The position numbers and the translations under genes are program-made. The notes below the pieces were generated by a model, which saw nothing but the letters and a program-made list of their open reading frames with translations, was not told the origin of the DNA and did no database searches. Positions 22,619 to 32,546 of a stretch of DNA of 64,000 bases are shown piece by piece (the first letter of the stretch is position 1; each line of letters begins with the position of its first letter). The stretch is from Hyaloperonospora brassicae (lineage: Eukaryota > Oomycota > Peronosporomycetes > Peronosporales > Peronosporaceae), in contig CANTFL010000108.1 of the NCBI GenBank assembly GCA_947650285.1, forward strand, positions 1-64,000, given 5' to 3'.

Positions 22619-24646
22619 GTCGCGGGCCCTTTTAGTTGGACTTGGAAGAAATGGAAGGTGCTGGCTTGGATTGCCTCGTAGCCACTTTGCCCTTTACAGG
22701 AAAAGTGTCCTTATGTGGAAGGAGTGAATTCTTGTTGGACTTTGCCGAGTTCGCCTATCTATGCCTGTCTTGCGGTGCCGCAACCGGATAAGGCAATTTG
22801 CTAGCCCCAGCGGCAGTGGACAATTGCGGGTGCGGGGCGACTTCAAAGTTAGCCTCGACGAAGGCTTCGATTAATATACCGGTGGGTGTGAATTCCGGTA
22901 TTTCTTGCGTTCTCCACGATAAAACCATACAGCGGTAGACGGTCCAGCAACCGTAGACAAGGCCGGAGTCGTTTACATTCCACTAGCAGGTGTGGAGGCC
23001 GTGGTACCTCCCGCTTGCCGAGGCTAGGGATGCGCCTGTGAAACCTTTGTCAACAGGCTTTTTGTCTCCATCCTCTTTTAACTGCACCGTCGCTTCCGCC
23101 AGAATCTCCGATATCCTGTGTACGTGCCGCAGGCGGTATTGAATGATAAGGTGGGTCATATTTAACCCACTGACGGGTTGGGGCGCCAGTGACATATCGA
23201 AACCCGGACGGTGATGATCCACCTGTAAGTTACCCATGCGCCTAGTGAACTTGGCACTAGAAAGATAAGGGAATTAGCAGGTAGAACAGGGAACGCGTTG
23301 ATTATATCCGTGAAAGGTGGAGGAAGAGCTCCATACCGGAAGTCGGGATATGCATAACCAGCTGGAATTGTTCGCGACAGTCCACCGTGTCAAATGTCGT
23401 CACGAAAAATTAGAATCATACGTTTCCGATTTGTGTCAGCACCCACGATGCACCGATGTCACTGCACAGGACACACTGGACGTCAAAATTGCTTGAATCG
23501 TGCTCGCCGCAACTTCATTGACGAAAATCTGCACTTCATTGTGCAGGAGATTGCGACCAGCTGACGTTGCTGGTATCGAAGGGATTTTTATGTTTCGCGC
23601 TCCATAGTAACAGGACACAAAAGCTGAAGACGTCCCCCTCGAAACAAAATTGACTTGGCATGCCAACTCGCGGCAGCCGTTCAATTCGGCATACTGAAGT
23701 TTAGTCATCTCGTGCTGGCGTAGTAACTGACCTCCTTGGCATCCTTGACAAATTCCCGACTCAGAACGTCGAGGTCCGTCTCTCCCTCACGGCTTTCCAA
23801 GAGATGTAGGAACAGCTTTTCTCATCGATATACTGAGGCATGCGCACATACCGAGGTACAATCGCAATGACCTTCCCTATCAGGCAGGCCTCGAATAAAT
23901 CAAGCATCGCTACCCGCATGGCACGCGGGTGCGACAGACCGAAATCTTGGCGGACACGAGAGCTTGATGCCTCCCATCATCCAGGCCGCAAGCGCCTCAT
24001 CCTCAAGCGAAAACACCAGACGGCGATCATCTTCATCCTTCTCTATTCAAGCCCTAGTGGTGGTACAGACCAGAACCGCCAGTCGGGCAGGAGTTGCACC
24101 TTACGCCGAAGCACCTTAGTCGTGTTGTCCACATTAGCAAAGCCCAATCACCCGGGCCCTCGTCGGGACCTCGCTGCTTTAAGCCGGTCGCGTAGGAGCC
24201 GGTCGATCCGATGGGGTCTGCGCCGCGACCGTCGTTGCGGTACGGGATGGCCACGGTAACATGATCAGAGCAGCGATCGTCGGCCACAGTGGGTCGGCGA
24301 CCTTCGTCTAAAATTAGGTCGTCAACCTCGTCGAGAATAGGCCGTCGGCAGGTCGTCGACCGTCGTCTATCACAAAACGGCGAAGTACGCCAGGGTTAAG
24401 GTTGTCGTCAGAGTCGGTGTGGGCGACTGGGTCGTTGACTACAGCCGCGTACGAAATTCCATCACCTACCGCCTTGGGTACGAAATTCCAAATGCCTGAC
24501 CCGCGGTCGGCCCCAACATCGGGGCACATGGGTGGACCGTCACCGCCCACGCCATCAGACTCCCGATCCTCGAGTCTACCCGACATGGGATCACCCGGCA
24601 CGGCCATGCTGTCCCCCCTGGAGGAGGGATCAGCAGCGCTGTGCAT
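22614..24646 (-). pseudogene. LINE ORF1, 5' part
   Basis: Begins at ATG 24646 (MHSAADPSSRGDSMAV) about 96 nt from the inferred LINE 5' end. Recognisable stretches are ISYAAVV near 24430, RRLVFSLEDEALAAWMMGG near 23990, the well-preserved segment 23436-23708 (SAFVSCYYGARNIKIP, LLHNEVQIFVNE) and 22983-23237. Frames shift between them and several stops intervene. The reading frame runs into the Gypsy target site at 22614-22618. The likely role is an ORF1-type RNA-binding protein. That is inferred from position and from the general make-up of L1-like elements. Confidence 0.65.
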
Positions 24647-24742
24647 TAAGCTGTCGTCGACAGTGCAGGTAAGTCGGAGGCACCCTTCCTCGTGTTACGA
24701 TGTACGGTCTGCGCATTAAGTCGCAAATCTGGAAGTGATTAA

Positions 24743-24753
24743 AATTTGATGCA
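24743..24753 (+). repeat. LINE target-site duplication, right copy
   Basis: AATTTGATGCA, 10 of 11 positions identical to 7811-7821. It lies at the 5' end of the minus-strand LINE and in the same GH17 codon phase. Confidence 0.72.
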
Positions 24754-25487
24754 CGCAATCATGCGGCTTGTGGCCAAGTACTTCTCGAACATTCGCACGT
24801 ACGAGGCACGAATGAACGGGATGAACGCAGTCGACATGGCCGCTGCGGCCGGTATCCGTGTCGCGGTTGGCGTGCAGCTCAACAATCCCGCGTTGATTGA
24901 TGGCGAGATTCAGGCAGTGTGCGACGGCTACGCCCGGAACCACTGGGCTATTGAGACAGTCTACGTTGGCAGCGAGAACCTCCGGAACAACGGATTTGGC
25001 CAGTACTCGGCGGACGAGCTCGTGGGCTTTATCAACCGCGTCAAGCAGTATGTGGGCACCCTCTTGTAGGATCCGTGCAGCGCATCAACGAGTGGCTGAG
25101 CGCCGACGGTGCGTCGAAACTCGCGAACGCAGTGGACAACATCGGCGTCACCATCTACCCGTTCTTCACGCCCGGCGGGCAGCCGTCGGTACAGAAGCTG
25201 CAGGCGCAATGGGACCAGATGATGGGCAAGTTTGGTCCGGACAAACTGTACCTGACCGAGACGGGCTGGCCGTACGCGGGCGAGAGCTTCGCCGGCAATC
25301 AGCCGTCGCGCGAAGGCACGCAGCAGTACCTGAACGACTACGTCGCGTGGTCGCGCGACAAGGGCCGGTCGTACTGGTTCATGATGTACGACACGACGGC
25401 GAGTTACACGGGGGCGCAGCGCGAGAAGCACTTTGGGCTCTTTGACAATGACATGTCGCCCAACGTGAACATCCCGACACTTTAGCT
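24743..25487 (+). pseudogene. GH17 endo-1,3-beta-glucanase, 3' fragment with frameshift
   Basis: The bulk of a GH17 catalytic domain. It starts at the LINE 5' junction and reads [42 protein letters not shown] and [17 protein letters not shown]. The last is the acid/base region: the usual VGNENL reads VGSENL and keeps the glutamate. A one-base deletion near 25060-25066 shifts the frame (stop at 25068). The sequence then continues in the other frame as [41 protein letters not shown] (nucleophile Glu intact) and [14 protein letters not shown], ending at 25485-25487. Codon use is GC-rich like the neighbouring ABC gene. The gene is dead twice over, from the LINE insertion and from the frameshift. 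Such enzymes act outside the cell on beta-1,3-glucan. Confidence 0.92.
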
Positions 25488-25820
25488 GAAGCGACCCATC
25501 GACCGATCATACAGTGCCTGCGTCGTTCCATAACGGTAGACAGTAGTAGTGAGATAAGGCGTGCGTTGTCCTGCGCACGTGTATTTCTCATATACCACTG
25601 ACTGATCGATCCGAGAATGTCAGCGTCTGCTCTATGAGACTGAGCCGTGAAACATGTTTGTTTCAGACAGACGCAGAGAGTGTTTGAGTGGTATGCATCA
25701 TCTGCACACTGTATCGCAAGCAGAAATTGTAGGCACTTGTGAGAGGACCTAGAACGGAAGAGAACCAAGAACGTCCATGTGATCCCAAGCTGCTGTAGTT
25801 GTAGTATTTGATTGTCTAGA
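25488..25820. other. Convergent intergenic region
   Basis: Separates the 3' ends of the GH17 relic (plus) and the ABC transporter (minus), about 330 bp. No gene seen; it presumably holds both 3' ends and poly(A) sites. Confidence 0.5.
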
Positions 25821-28800
25821 CTACTTCTTCTGGTAGTTACAGAAGCGCATCGCTACAAGCGCCAGCAGTCCAATGACAAGCACGAAAAGTGCCAACGCGC
25901 CGATGCTTTGCCACACTTCGCTGTGCTTGATCAAGAAGTTGGTTTCCAAGTATCCTTGCACGGTGAGATTCGCAGCTATTGATGGAGGGGTGTTGGTCAT
26001 TTGCGTGCATCCGAGATCGCTCTCACTACTGCACGCACCAAACACGGCGCTTGAGAAGGCTGCAATACTGAACCGCATCGGTGTGATACGGTACACCCAC
26101 ACAATAGCCGACGGCAAACTGGAGGCGGGAGGGCTGAAGCCCGAAAACAAGTAGCCCAACATGTTCCAGACCACACCAGCAATCTCTGCAATTTCCAAGT
26201 TTGGCAGCAAGAAAGCGAGCAAGATGGCAACGTAAGCTTGATGCAGGACTTGCAGCAGCAAAACGAGCCAACAGATAAAGAAGAGGCCGAGTCCAGAAAA
26301 CCCTACCATGGGAAAAAGCGGGGCCAAGAACAGCAGCACAGAGACGGCGGCATACGGGATCTCCATAACACCGAAGCCGACAAAGTACCAAAACGTACTG
26401 TACGTTTGCGACGCTCTCTCACGGTAATAGACGGCGCGCCCTTCTGCTGCAACTGGAATCAAGGCATTGAATGAGATTGTTCCAATGAAAATGACAACCA
26501 TGTACACCATTCCGAGTCCAGAGTTCACGCTGGAGTACGATTGGTACTCACTTCCAGCGTATGTGATCCCGTAGCCTAGACCCAGCACCAGTGATACAGC
26601 AAAGCGTGTCAAATTGAATGAAGGCGTGCGCCAGTAGAGGTTGCTAAAGCGCTGGAACAGGAACTTCAGCTGCGTCAGGTTGGACGCAGCGCGCTTCGTC
26701 TCGAAGTGAAGTACAGCCACAGACGCGGACGGACGACAGATACCTTCGGATTCCAAAGTTGACTGCAGAAGCTCGTAGTGCCGACTGGCTCGGAAGCTCC
26801 CCGCAAAGTCAGTCTTGCTCCCGTTGTTGTTGCCGACACCAGCACCGATCACTTCAAGCATCCATGACGCCGGATTCGACTTTTCCTCCAACTTCGCTAC
26901 GCCATCGGTCGACTCGAAATACGCGACCATTTCATGAGCGTTCTCGCCCAAGTCGCCCGCAAATACAGTCTCGCCACCACGTTTCAGTAGTAGCAAACTG
27001 TCGAAAAGACCGAAGACCTCTGCCGACGGCTGATGAATTGTACACACAACAGTCCGCCCAGTATCGGCGACTTTGCGCACACCGTCCACGATCAGCTTTG
27101 CCGAGCGAGCATCCAAACCACTTGTAGGCTCATCCAGGAACAGCACACTTGGCTGTGCTGCCAACTCCACGCCGATCGTAAGTCGCTTCATCTGCTCCAC
27201 AGAGCTGCCGCGTATGATTTTGTCTGCAATCGAGTTGAGATCCAAAAGGCTGAGACACTCAGTCACCGAGTCGTACTTGCGATCGTCGGGGACGTCGGCA
27301 CTCTGGCGCAGAAACGCACTGAACGTCAACGCCTCGCGGAATGTTGCGGACTCCGCGTGGATATCCATCTGCTCACAGAAGCCCGTACATCGACGGATTG
27401 TCAGATCCGTAGCAGGATGCCCATTCACAAATACCTGTCCGCGGATCTTGCCACCAGTCATACGTCCTGCGATCACGTTCATGAGTGTCGTCTTGCCAGC
27501 CCCCGAAGACCCCATAAGTGCTGTGATGGTGCCAGGTAAGGCATATCCGCTGATGCCTTTGAGCAGGTCGAGGGTTTTCTTGGAATCCGTCGGATCCGGA
27601 ACGCTGTACCACAGGTCTTTGAACGCCACGGCAACCGGGACAAAGTAGTTGTCCCTTTCGTGGCTCACCGAAAACTTCAACTCGTTGCATCGATTGGACC
27701 CGCGTGGTGTCTCAATAGCCACGTAGTTATACGTAGTCTTTGGTTTCGTCTCAGTGGTCAGTATTGCAACCTCAGGCCGCTCGAAGCGATGGTACTCAAG
27801 TGCGAAACAAGACAGGACCAAGAAGAAGACGTAGGTACCGATCATAAAGGCCATTCCGCCCCACAACCAGAACGCTCCCGACGGAACTCCATAAGTGCCT
27901 AACAAGAACTTCCCCATTTTCATACCGTAGTCTGCACAGTAGTCGATGCCATCGTACGTGCACGTGTCGAAGCGGGAGTCGTTGTATTGACTGACTGCCA
28001 GCGCGCGTATTCCCCATGAAATGGGGTTTGCCCAGTACAGCCAGATGAGGTAGCTCGGAATCTGGTCTTTCGTGATCGTGTAGCCCGCAAACACACACAC
28101 GTACACGACCGCTACACTGGACAAGGGGCCTGCTATGTTGAGATTCGGTGACGCAGACGCCAAGAAGAAGAAGAAAGCAGCGAGTGCGAGGTTCGTCAAG
28201 CACAGCACCACCAGAAATGCCGCGAAGCCATTGAAACTGCTCACGAAACCACACATCCAGTAGATGATTGTTCCATAGATGACCGTCTCGAGGACAACGG
28301 GAAACGCCTGGTCCACAGCACTGGCAACTACGTACGATGCAGTCCGGTAAAAGTTGGCTCGTCGTTGCTTGTAAAACACTTCTCTTGCTGCCATATATGT
28401 TGGAACTTGGGCAGTCTGACCGACAGACAAATTCATCACCGACTCAAACATGATACCCATTGCCACTTGTACATCAGCTAGGTCGGATTGGAAGTAGACA
28501 ATCGAGCACAACAGGGCGATCATGGTGTTCACGAGCAGACGTCCAAAGAGAGATGAAGCGTCTCGTCGCGTGTTGATGAGCTGTCGGTTTACAAGCAGCG
28601 ACGTACTCTCCCAGAAGCTTTGAGAGAACTCTGGCTGATTCTCGATGGTGTCTTCCATGTCTTCGACGAGATTCGTACGTACAGGCTTGTCCACCTCTTG
28701 AAGAGTCTGCGCATATATTGATGACTGCTCGAACGCTCGAGCGAACTCACTCGGGGCGCGGATCGGTGCACGTTCTCGATCGAGCTTTGCCTCGTACTGG

Positions 28801-29903
28801 TACTGTTCACTCGTGCCAAGGTTCAGCAAAAAGTCCGCGATATCACGAGTGGGAGGACACCTGAAACCGAGACTGTTGAAGTAGCCCTGAACCTCCGTAC
28901 ATGGTCCATGATACATGAGGTGTCCTGCATTCAAAAGCATCACGTTGTCGAACAGTGCAAACACTTCGGGCGGCGGCTGCTGAAGCGAGATCACCATTGT
29001 CTTGCAGAAACTTTTCGTGAGGCTGCGGTACATCGTGATGATGTCGAACGTCGCGGCACTGTCTAGACCCGTGCTGATCTCGTCCATCATCATCACGTGC
29101 TTGTTTCCAAACGCCATCTCACCCGTTGTCACGCGCTTGCGCTCACCTCCCGACACACCTCGAATCATCGCGTCACCGACGATGGTGTGCTGGCAATTTT
29201 CCAAACCAAGTTGCTGGATTACGACGTTCGGGTAATGCTTTGCCATCGCCCGAGCAGCTTCCAAAGCCCCTGCATTCTCCGCAGCAGTGCCGTTTACTAA
29301 CTGACTCGCGTCGCGTTCGGACAACTTGCCACCACACGCAGCGTGTGCAAACTCGAGTGTCTCCTTCACTGTCAGCTCAGGGTAGTGTTTGTCACGTTGC
29401 GGGACGTACGACACGAGCTGTGGCAACAGGCGGCGCAGCTCTTTTGCAGGTGTGCCGTTGTATGTGATGTCGCCCTCGATCGTGATGTCCTTGTCGGGTG
29501 GAAACCGGCCGCTCAGCAGCTTCATCAAGGACGACTTGCCCGATTCAGGCTGACCGAGCACGAGGGTCATGGTGCCTGGCTTGAAGACTCCGGTAACCCC
29601 CTTCAAAATGCGCTTCGTCGCCGTGTGTTTCCTGGCGACCAAGCTGTTGACGGTCTTCCTCAACTCGTTCGACAGCGTTGGTAGCTGCGTCTCCTTATTC
29701 GTCGCGTCTTGGACCGCGATATCTGCGGAAACGGACACGTCTTTGAAGCGCACCTCAATCTGGGGAAGTGCTTTGCCACGGGACGCCTTCAATCGGGAAG
29801 CCACGTGCTCATGGAGTGCCGATGATCCTTGCGCGAGCAGTGTCTTGGCATCATCGTATTCGATGGATGGGACGCCTGCGCCTTTGTGATCTTTGGCACC
29901 CAT
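25821..29903 (-). CDS. PDR-type (ABCG full-length) ABC transporter
   Basis: A 1360-residue, apparently intact and intron-free transporter of the pleiotropic drug resistance class, the usual size and NBD-TMD-NBD-TMD order. NBD1: Walker A GQPESGKSS (about 117-125), signature VSGGERKR, Walker B MMMDEIS. The first membrane domain runs to about residue 700. NBD2: Walker A GSSGAGKTT (about 795), altered signature SSVEQMKRL, Walker B LFLDEPTSGLD. The second membrane domain runs to the end (C-terminus NYQKK). The non-canonical glutamine in Walker A1 and the degenerate second signature follow the asymmetric pattern known for PDR proteins. It would export lipids or toxic small molecules across the plasma membrane at the cost of ATP. 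The start ATG at 29903 lies 28 nt downstream of an oomycete initiator-like motif. The substrate cannot be told from sequence. Confidence 0.97.
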   Translation of the reverse strand: MGAKDHKGAGVPSIEYDDAKTLLAQGSSALHEHVASRLKASRGKALPQIEVRFKDVSVSADIAVQDATNKETQLPTLSNELRKTVNSLVARKHTATKRILKGVTGVFKPGTMTLVLGQPESGKSSLMKLLSGRFPPDKDITIEGDITYNGTPAKELRRLLPQLVSYVPQRDKHYPELTVKETLEFAHAACGGKLSERDASQLVNGTAAENAGALEAARAMAKHYPNVVIQQLGLENCQHTIVGDAMIRGVSGGERKRVTTGEMAFGNKHVMMMDEISTGLDSAATFDIITMYRSLTKSFCKTMVISLQQPPPEVFALFDNVMLLNAGHLMYHGPCTEVQGYFNSLGFRCPPTRDIADFLLNLGTSEQYQYEAKLDRERAPIRAPSEFARAFEQSSIYAQTLQEVDKPVRTNLVEDMEDTIENQPEFSQSFWESTSLLVNRQLINTRRDASSLFGRLLVNTMIALLCSIVYFQSDLADVQVAMGIMFESVMNLSVGQTAQVPTYMAAREVFYKQRRANFYRTASYVVASAVDQAFPVVLETVIYGTIIYWMCGFVSSFNGFAAFLVVLCLTNLALAAFFFFLASASPNLNIAGPLSSVAVVYVCVFAGYTITKDQIPSYLIWLYWANPISWGIRALAVSQYNDSRFDTCTYDGIDYCADYGMKMGKFLLGTYGVPSGAFWLWGGMAFMIGTYVFFLVLSCFALEYHRFERPEVAILTTETKPKTTYNYVAIETPRGSNRCNELKFSVSHERDNYFVPVAVAFKDLWYSVPDPTDSKKTLDLLKGISGYALPGTITALMGSSGAGKTTLMNVIAGRMTGGKIRGQVFVNGHPATDLTIRRCTGFCEQMDIHAESATFREALTFSAFLRQSADVPDDRKYDSVTECLSLLDLNSIADKIIRGSSVEQMKRLTIGVELAAQPSVLFLDEPTSGLDARSAKLIVDGVRKVADTGRTVVCTIHQPSAEVFGLFDSLLLLKRGGETVFAGDLGENAHEMVAYFESTDGVAKLEEKSNPASWMLEVIGAGVGNNNGSKTDFAGSFRASRHYELLQSTLESEGICRPSASVAVLHFETKRAASNLTQLKFLFQRFSNLYWRTPSFNLTRFAVSLVLGLGYGITYAGSEYQSYSSVNSGLGMVYMVVIFIGTISFNALIPVAAEGRAVYYRERASQTYSTFWYFVGFGVMEIPYAAVSVLLFLAPLFPMVGFSGLGLFFICWLVLLLQVLHQAYVAILLAFLLPNLEIAEIAGVVWNMLGYLFSGFSPPASSLPSAIVWVYRITPMRFSIAAFSSAVFGACSSESDLGCTQMTNTPPSIAANLTVQGYLETNFLIKHSEVWQSIGALALFVLVIGLLALVAMRFCNYQKK

Positions 29904-29930
29904 GACAAGTTACTTGCGCGAGTGAAAGCG

Positions 29931-29943
29931 AATTGGAAAGTGA
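29931..29943 (-). promoter_or_regulatory. Oomycete initiator/flanking promoter motif of the ABC gene
   Basis: On the minus strand the sequence reads TCACTTTCCAATT, which fits the oomycete core promoter pattern TCAYTYY followed by NCAWTT. It ends 27 nt before the ABC transporter ATG, a normal distance for compact oomycete 5' leaders. Transcription probably starts within it. Confidence 0.6.
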
Positions 29944-30038
29944 CCGGAGCAATTGCACTAGTTTTTATTGACTGGTCCGAAAATGTCATTGATTTGGAGT
30001 GTGGAAGCCAGCACTGGAATTATCATGCGGTAGACAGT

Positions 30039-30051
30039 TGATGGGCTGAGC
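30039..30051 (+). repeat. 13-bp direct repeat flanking the (CAA)n-tailed insertion (left)
   Basis: TGATGGGCTGAGC, identical to 31476-31488. Identity continues for four more bases with one mismatch. Best explained as a target-site duplication made by a non-LTR-type insertion. Confidence 0.75.
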
Positions 30052-31475
30052 ATTCCCAAATTTTCACGGTTCAGCTCAAGCCAGGCTTTTTCCCTTCGGG
30101 GCAGTCACGTCGGAGGGAATCCTCCCCTAGGGGAGCCGACGGGGTCGAAGATCTGACGCGGGCGCGCTGCACTCGCAGTCGCGGGTGTGGGTGGGCGTAG
30201 GGGACCGACGGGTCGCGTAAGCGGCCAAGCAGGGGTGTTTTATGGACTGGAGGCGTACCCCGCGCCACGTGTCGCCGCTGCGGCGAGCGCACACTCCACG
30301 TCCGGGGGCCGCGTAAGCGGCTGCAGGGGGCCACCATCGCAGATGGGTGAGCTCCTCGGGGAGAGATACGGCGGGTTGGCGTTCTCCACGCCACGCAGTC
30401 ACTTCGGTGATCGCACTCCACGTCGGGGGGCCGCGCAAGCGGCTGAAGGGGGCCACCATCGCAGATGGGTGAGCTCCTCGGAGAGAGATACGGCGGGTTG
30501 GCGTTCTCCACGCCACGCAGTCACTTCGGTGATCGCACTCCACGTCGGGGGGCCGCGCAAGCGGCTGAAGGGGGCCACCATCGCAGATGGGTGAGCTCCT
30601 CGGAGAGAGATACGGCGGGTTGGCGTTCTCCACGCCACGCAGTCACTTCGGTGATCGCACTCCACGTCGGGGGGCCGCGCAAGCGGCTGAAGGGGGCCAC
30701 CATCGCAGATGGGTGAGCTCCTCGGAGAGAGATACGGCGGGTTGGCGTTCTCCACGCCACGCAGTCACTTCGGTGATCGCACTCCACGTCGGGGGGCCGC
30801 GCAAGCGGCTGAAGGGGGCCACCATCGCAGATGGGTGAGCTCCTCGGAGAGAGATACGGCGGGTTGGCGTTCTCCACGCCACGCAGTCACTTCGGTGATC
30901 GCACTCCACGTCGGGGGGCCGCGCAAGCGGCTGAAGGGGGCCACCATCGCAGATGGGTGAGCTCCTCGGAGAGAGATACGGCGGGTTGGCGTTCTCCACG
31001 CCACGCAGTCACTTCGGTGATCGCACTCCACGTCGGGGGGCCGCGCAAGCGGCTGAAGGGGGCCACCATCGCAGATGGGTGAGCTCCTCGGAGAGAGATA
31101 CGGCGGGTTGGCGTTCTCCACGCCACGCAGTCACTTCGGTGATCGCACTCCACGTCGGGTGGCCGCGCAAGCGGCTGAAGGGGGTCACCATCGCAGATGG
31201 GTGAGCTCCTCGGAGAGAGATACGGCGGGTTGGCGTTCTCCACGCCACGCAGTCACTTCGGTGATCGCACTCCACGTCGGGTGGCCGCGCAAGCGGCTGA
31301 AGGGGGTCACCATCGCAGATGGGTGAGCTCCTCGGAGAGTCTCTCTTATAGGGACCAGCCACGATTAGCCTCCGGGTCTCCCGGCGCTCACTTCTGGCTT
31401 AGCAAACTGCAGAGGTTAAGGCGCATAGTTAACACCGTGCAAATAGACCATCTGAACAACAACAACAACAACAAC
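30052..31475 (+). mobile_element. Non-coding (CAA)n-tailed insertion with internal tandem array
   Basis: A 1.42-kb GC-rich segment between exact 13-bp direct repeats, ending in a run of CAA triplets (about 31455-31475). A repeated-triplet 3' tail and a target duplication of this length are typical of SINE or LINE-mobilised retroposons. Most of it is the 122-bp tandem array. Unique parts are a 5' head (30052-30290) and a 3' part (31340-31454). No protein-coding potential that I trust: the unit length is not a multiple of three. It lies 149 bp upstream of the ABC transporter ATG, and so in or near that gene's promoter. Confidence 0.68.
30289..31339. repeat. 122-bp tandem repeat array (8 full units plus partial ends)
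   Basis: Units start at 30343, 30465, 30587, 30709, 30831, 30953, 31075 and 31197, with a partial unit from 31319 and a partial one before 30343. Each begins at ATGGGTGAGCTCCTCGG and is almost identical to the next. The last units differ (GGGTGGCC for GGGGGGCC, GGTCACC for GGCCACC), and the first has GGGGAG for GGAGAG, so homogenisation is strongest in the middle. The unit is open in several frames on both strands, which creates serial false ORFs. Confidence 0.96.
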
Positions 31476-31488
31476 TGATGGGCTGAGC
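31476..31488 (+). repeat. 13-bp direct repeat flanking the insertion (right)
   Basis: Second copy of TGATGGGCTGAGC, directly after the CAA tail. Confidence 0.75.
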
Positions 31489-32546
31489 GTTCGCCTGCTA
31501 GATGGCTCATCTCAAAGATTTAACGAATGGAAAGGTAATCCATTTACAAAATCGAGCGGATGGCATCTCGTACCTTTACAGCTTGCGCATAGGCCCCACA
31601 GCATTGGGCGAACCGCGACCCGGTATCCTCACACAAATGTACCAGCTATGGATAGAGGGAGTGGTGCCCGCTGCACCGACGATTCCACTGCACGAGGCTG
31701 TAATGATGTGGTGTGACATTCTTGATCTTGGTAGTCGTGCGCATGAAGTGATGGTATAGTAGGTAAAGTGAAAGCGATATTAATAATTCGCTTACGGCAC
31801 TGTCAGCATACCTTTTTCGGGCTTGACTTCCTTCGGGTCGAGCGCACACGCATACCGCACTCCCCATCCGGCGGCACTACCAGGTTGAACTTGAGAGAGA
31901 TCGTCCGATCCCACTGTCTGGAGATGTCCCACGCCTTCCTATCCAAACAACATCAGAACTAATCAGCCTCCTCGGCCGTCGCACTCTTCTTCGCTGCTTC
32001 CCCGGCGACAATATACTTACCTCAATTGAACAAGCCTTCTCAACTTCGCCATTCTTGGGAAGGCAACGACTTCGCCAACAGGTCAGCTGTTACGATGGTA
32101 CACTTTCGTGATAGAGTCCCCCCTCTAATGACTTATAGTCCTGGTGAGCACACTTTCCTACAAGGTGTCAGAGGTTAATAGTTATCAGCGTAACTTAATA
32201 GGAAACATTGACTGTTGTAAAAATCGATAAATTGAAAGGGCTTAGATAATATGTATATCAAGAAAATCAACAACAAAAAAGTATACCAGAAGATCGAATG
32301 TACAAAAAATTAACTAAGCCTGTTATTATAAGCAAAATTATACATTATCGTTACTTCATACTAGAAGGTAGTATCGAAGTTCTATTCATTTATGGCATGT
32401 AGTTACCTACGTCACGATAGCGCACCTCCGTATGCCCATCAAATATACATGTCATTTCTGTGTATTTTTAGCGAGGAAAACCCCGTCTTGGATAAAAGAA
32501 CCTCTGATCAGTATGCATAAATATTATAGTGATGATGTAGATCCAA
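31489..32546. other. Region with one unrecognised small ORF
   Basis: An 85-codon plus-strand frame at 31502-31759 (MAHLKDLTNGKVIHLQNRAD) has balanced composition but no motif that I know, and no partner exon is evident. After 32000 the sequence becomes AT-rich and I see no gene until the MULE relic. Confidence 0.4.

Larger units (their letters stand above)
7822..24742 (-). mobile_element. Decayed LINE (L1-like, APE endonuclease) inserted in GH17 gene
   Basis: A minus-strand non-LTR retrotransposon, split by the Gypsy element at 14918-22613. Without that insertion it is about 9.2 kb. In transcription order it runs: 5' end near 24742, ORF1 from ATG 24646 down through the Gypsy insertion to about 13000, AP-type endonuclease about 12935-11700, reverse transcriptase about 11400-10300, a poorly recognisable C-terminal region to about 8240, and a 3' untranslated end at 7822. 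All domains carry stops and frameshifts. No long poly(A) tail is visible at the 3' end. It is flanked by a near-perfect 11-bp duplication. Confidence 0.85.

Noticed and set aside
24897..25445. 182- and 156-codon ORFs opposite or shifted to the GH17 fragment
   Set aside because: Shadows of GC-rich GH17 coding sequence; no independent motif.
26997..27690. Plus-strand ORFs of 168 and 191 codons opposite the ABC transporter
   Set aside because: Antisense shadows of a well-supported gene, with no relation to transposons or known families.
30073..30155. tRNA-type A and B boxes in the retroposon head
   Set aside because: The matches are weak and the spacing is only roughly right; not enough to call a SINE head.
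30343..31339. Possible CRISPR array
   Set aside because: The repeat units are contiguous, with no unique spacers, in a eukaryotic sequence.
30071..31478. Serial 83- and 118-codon ORFs on both strands of the 122-bp array
   Set aside because: They are identical copies made by the tandem repeat, with a unit not divisible by three; no start context or domain.
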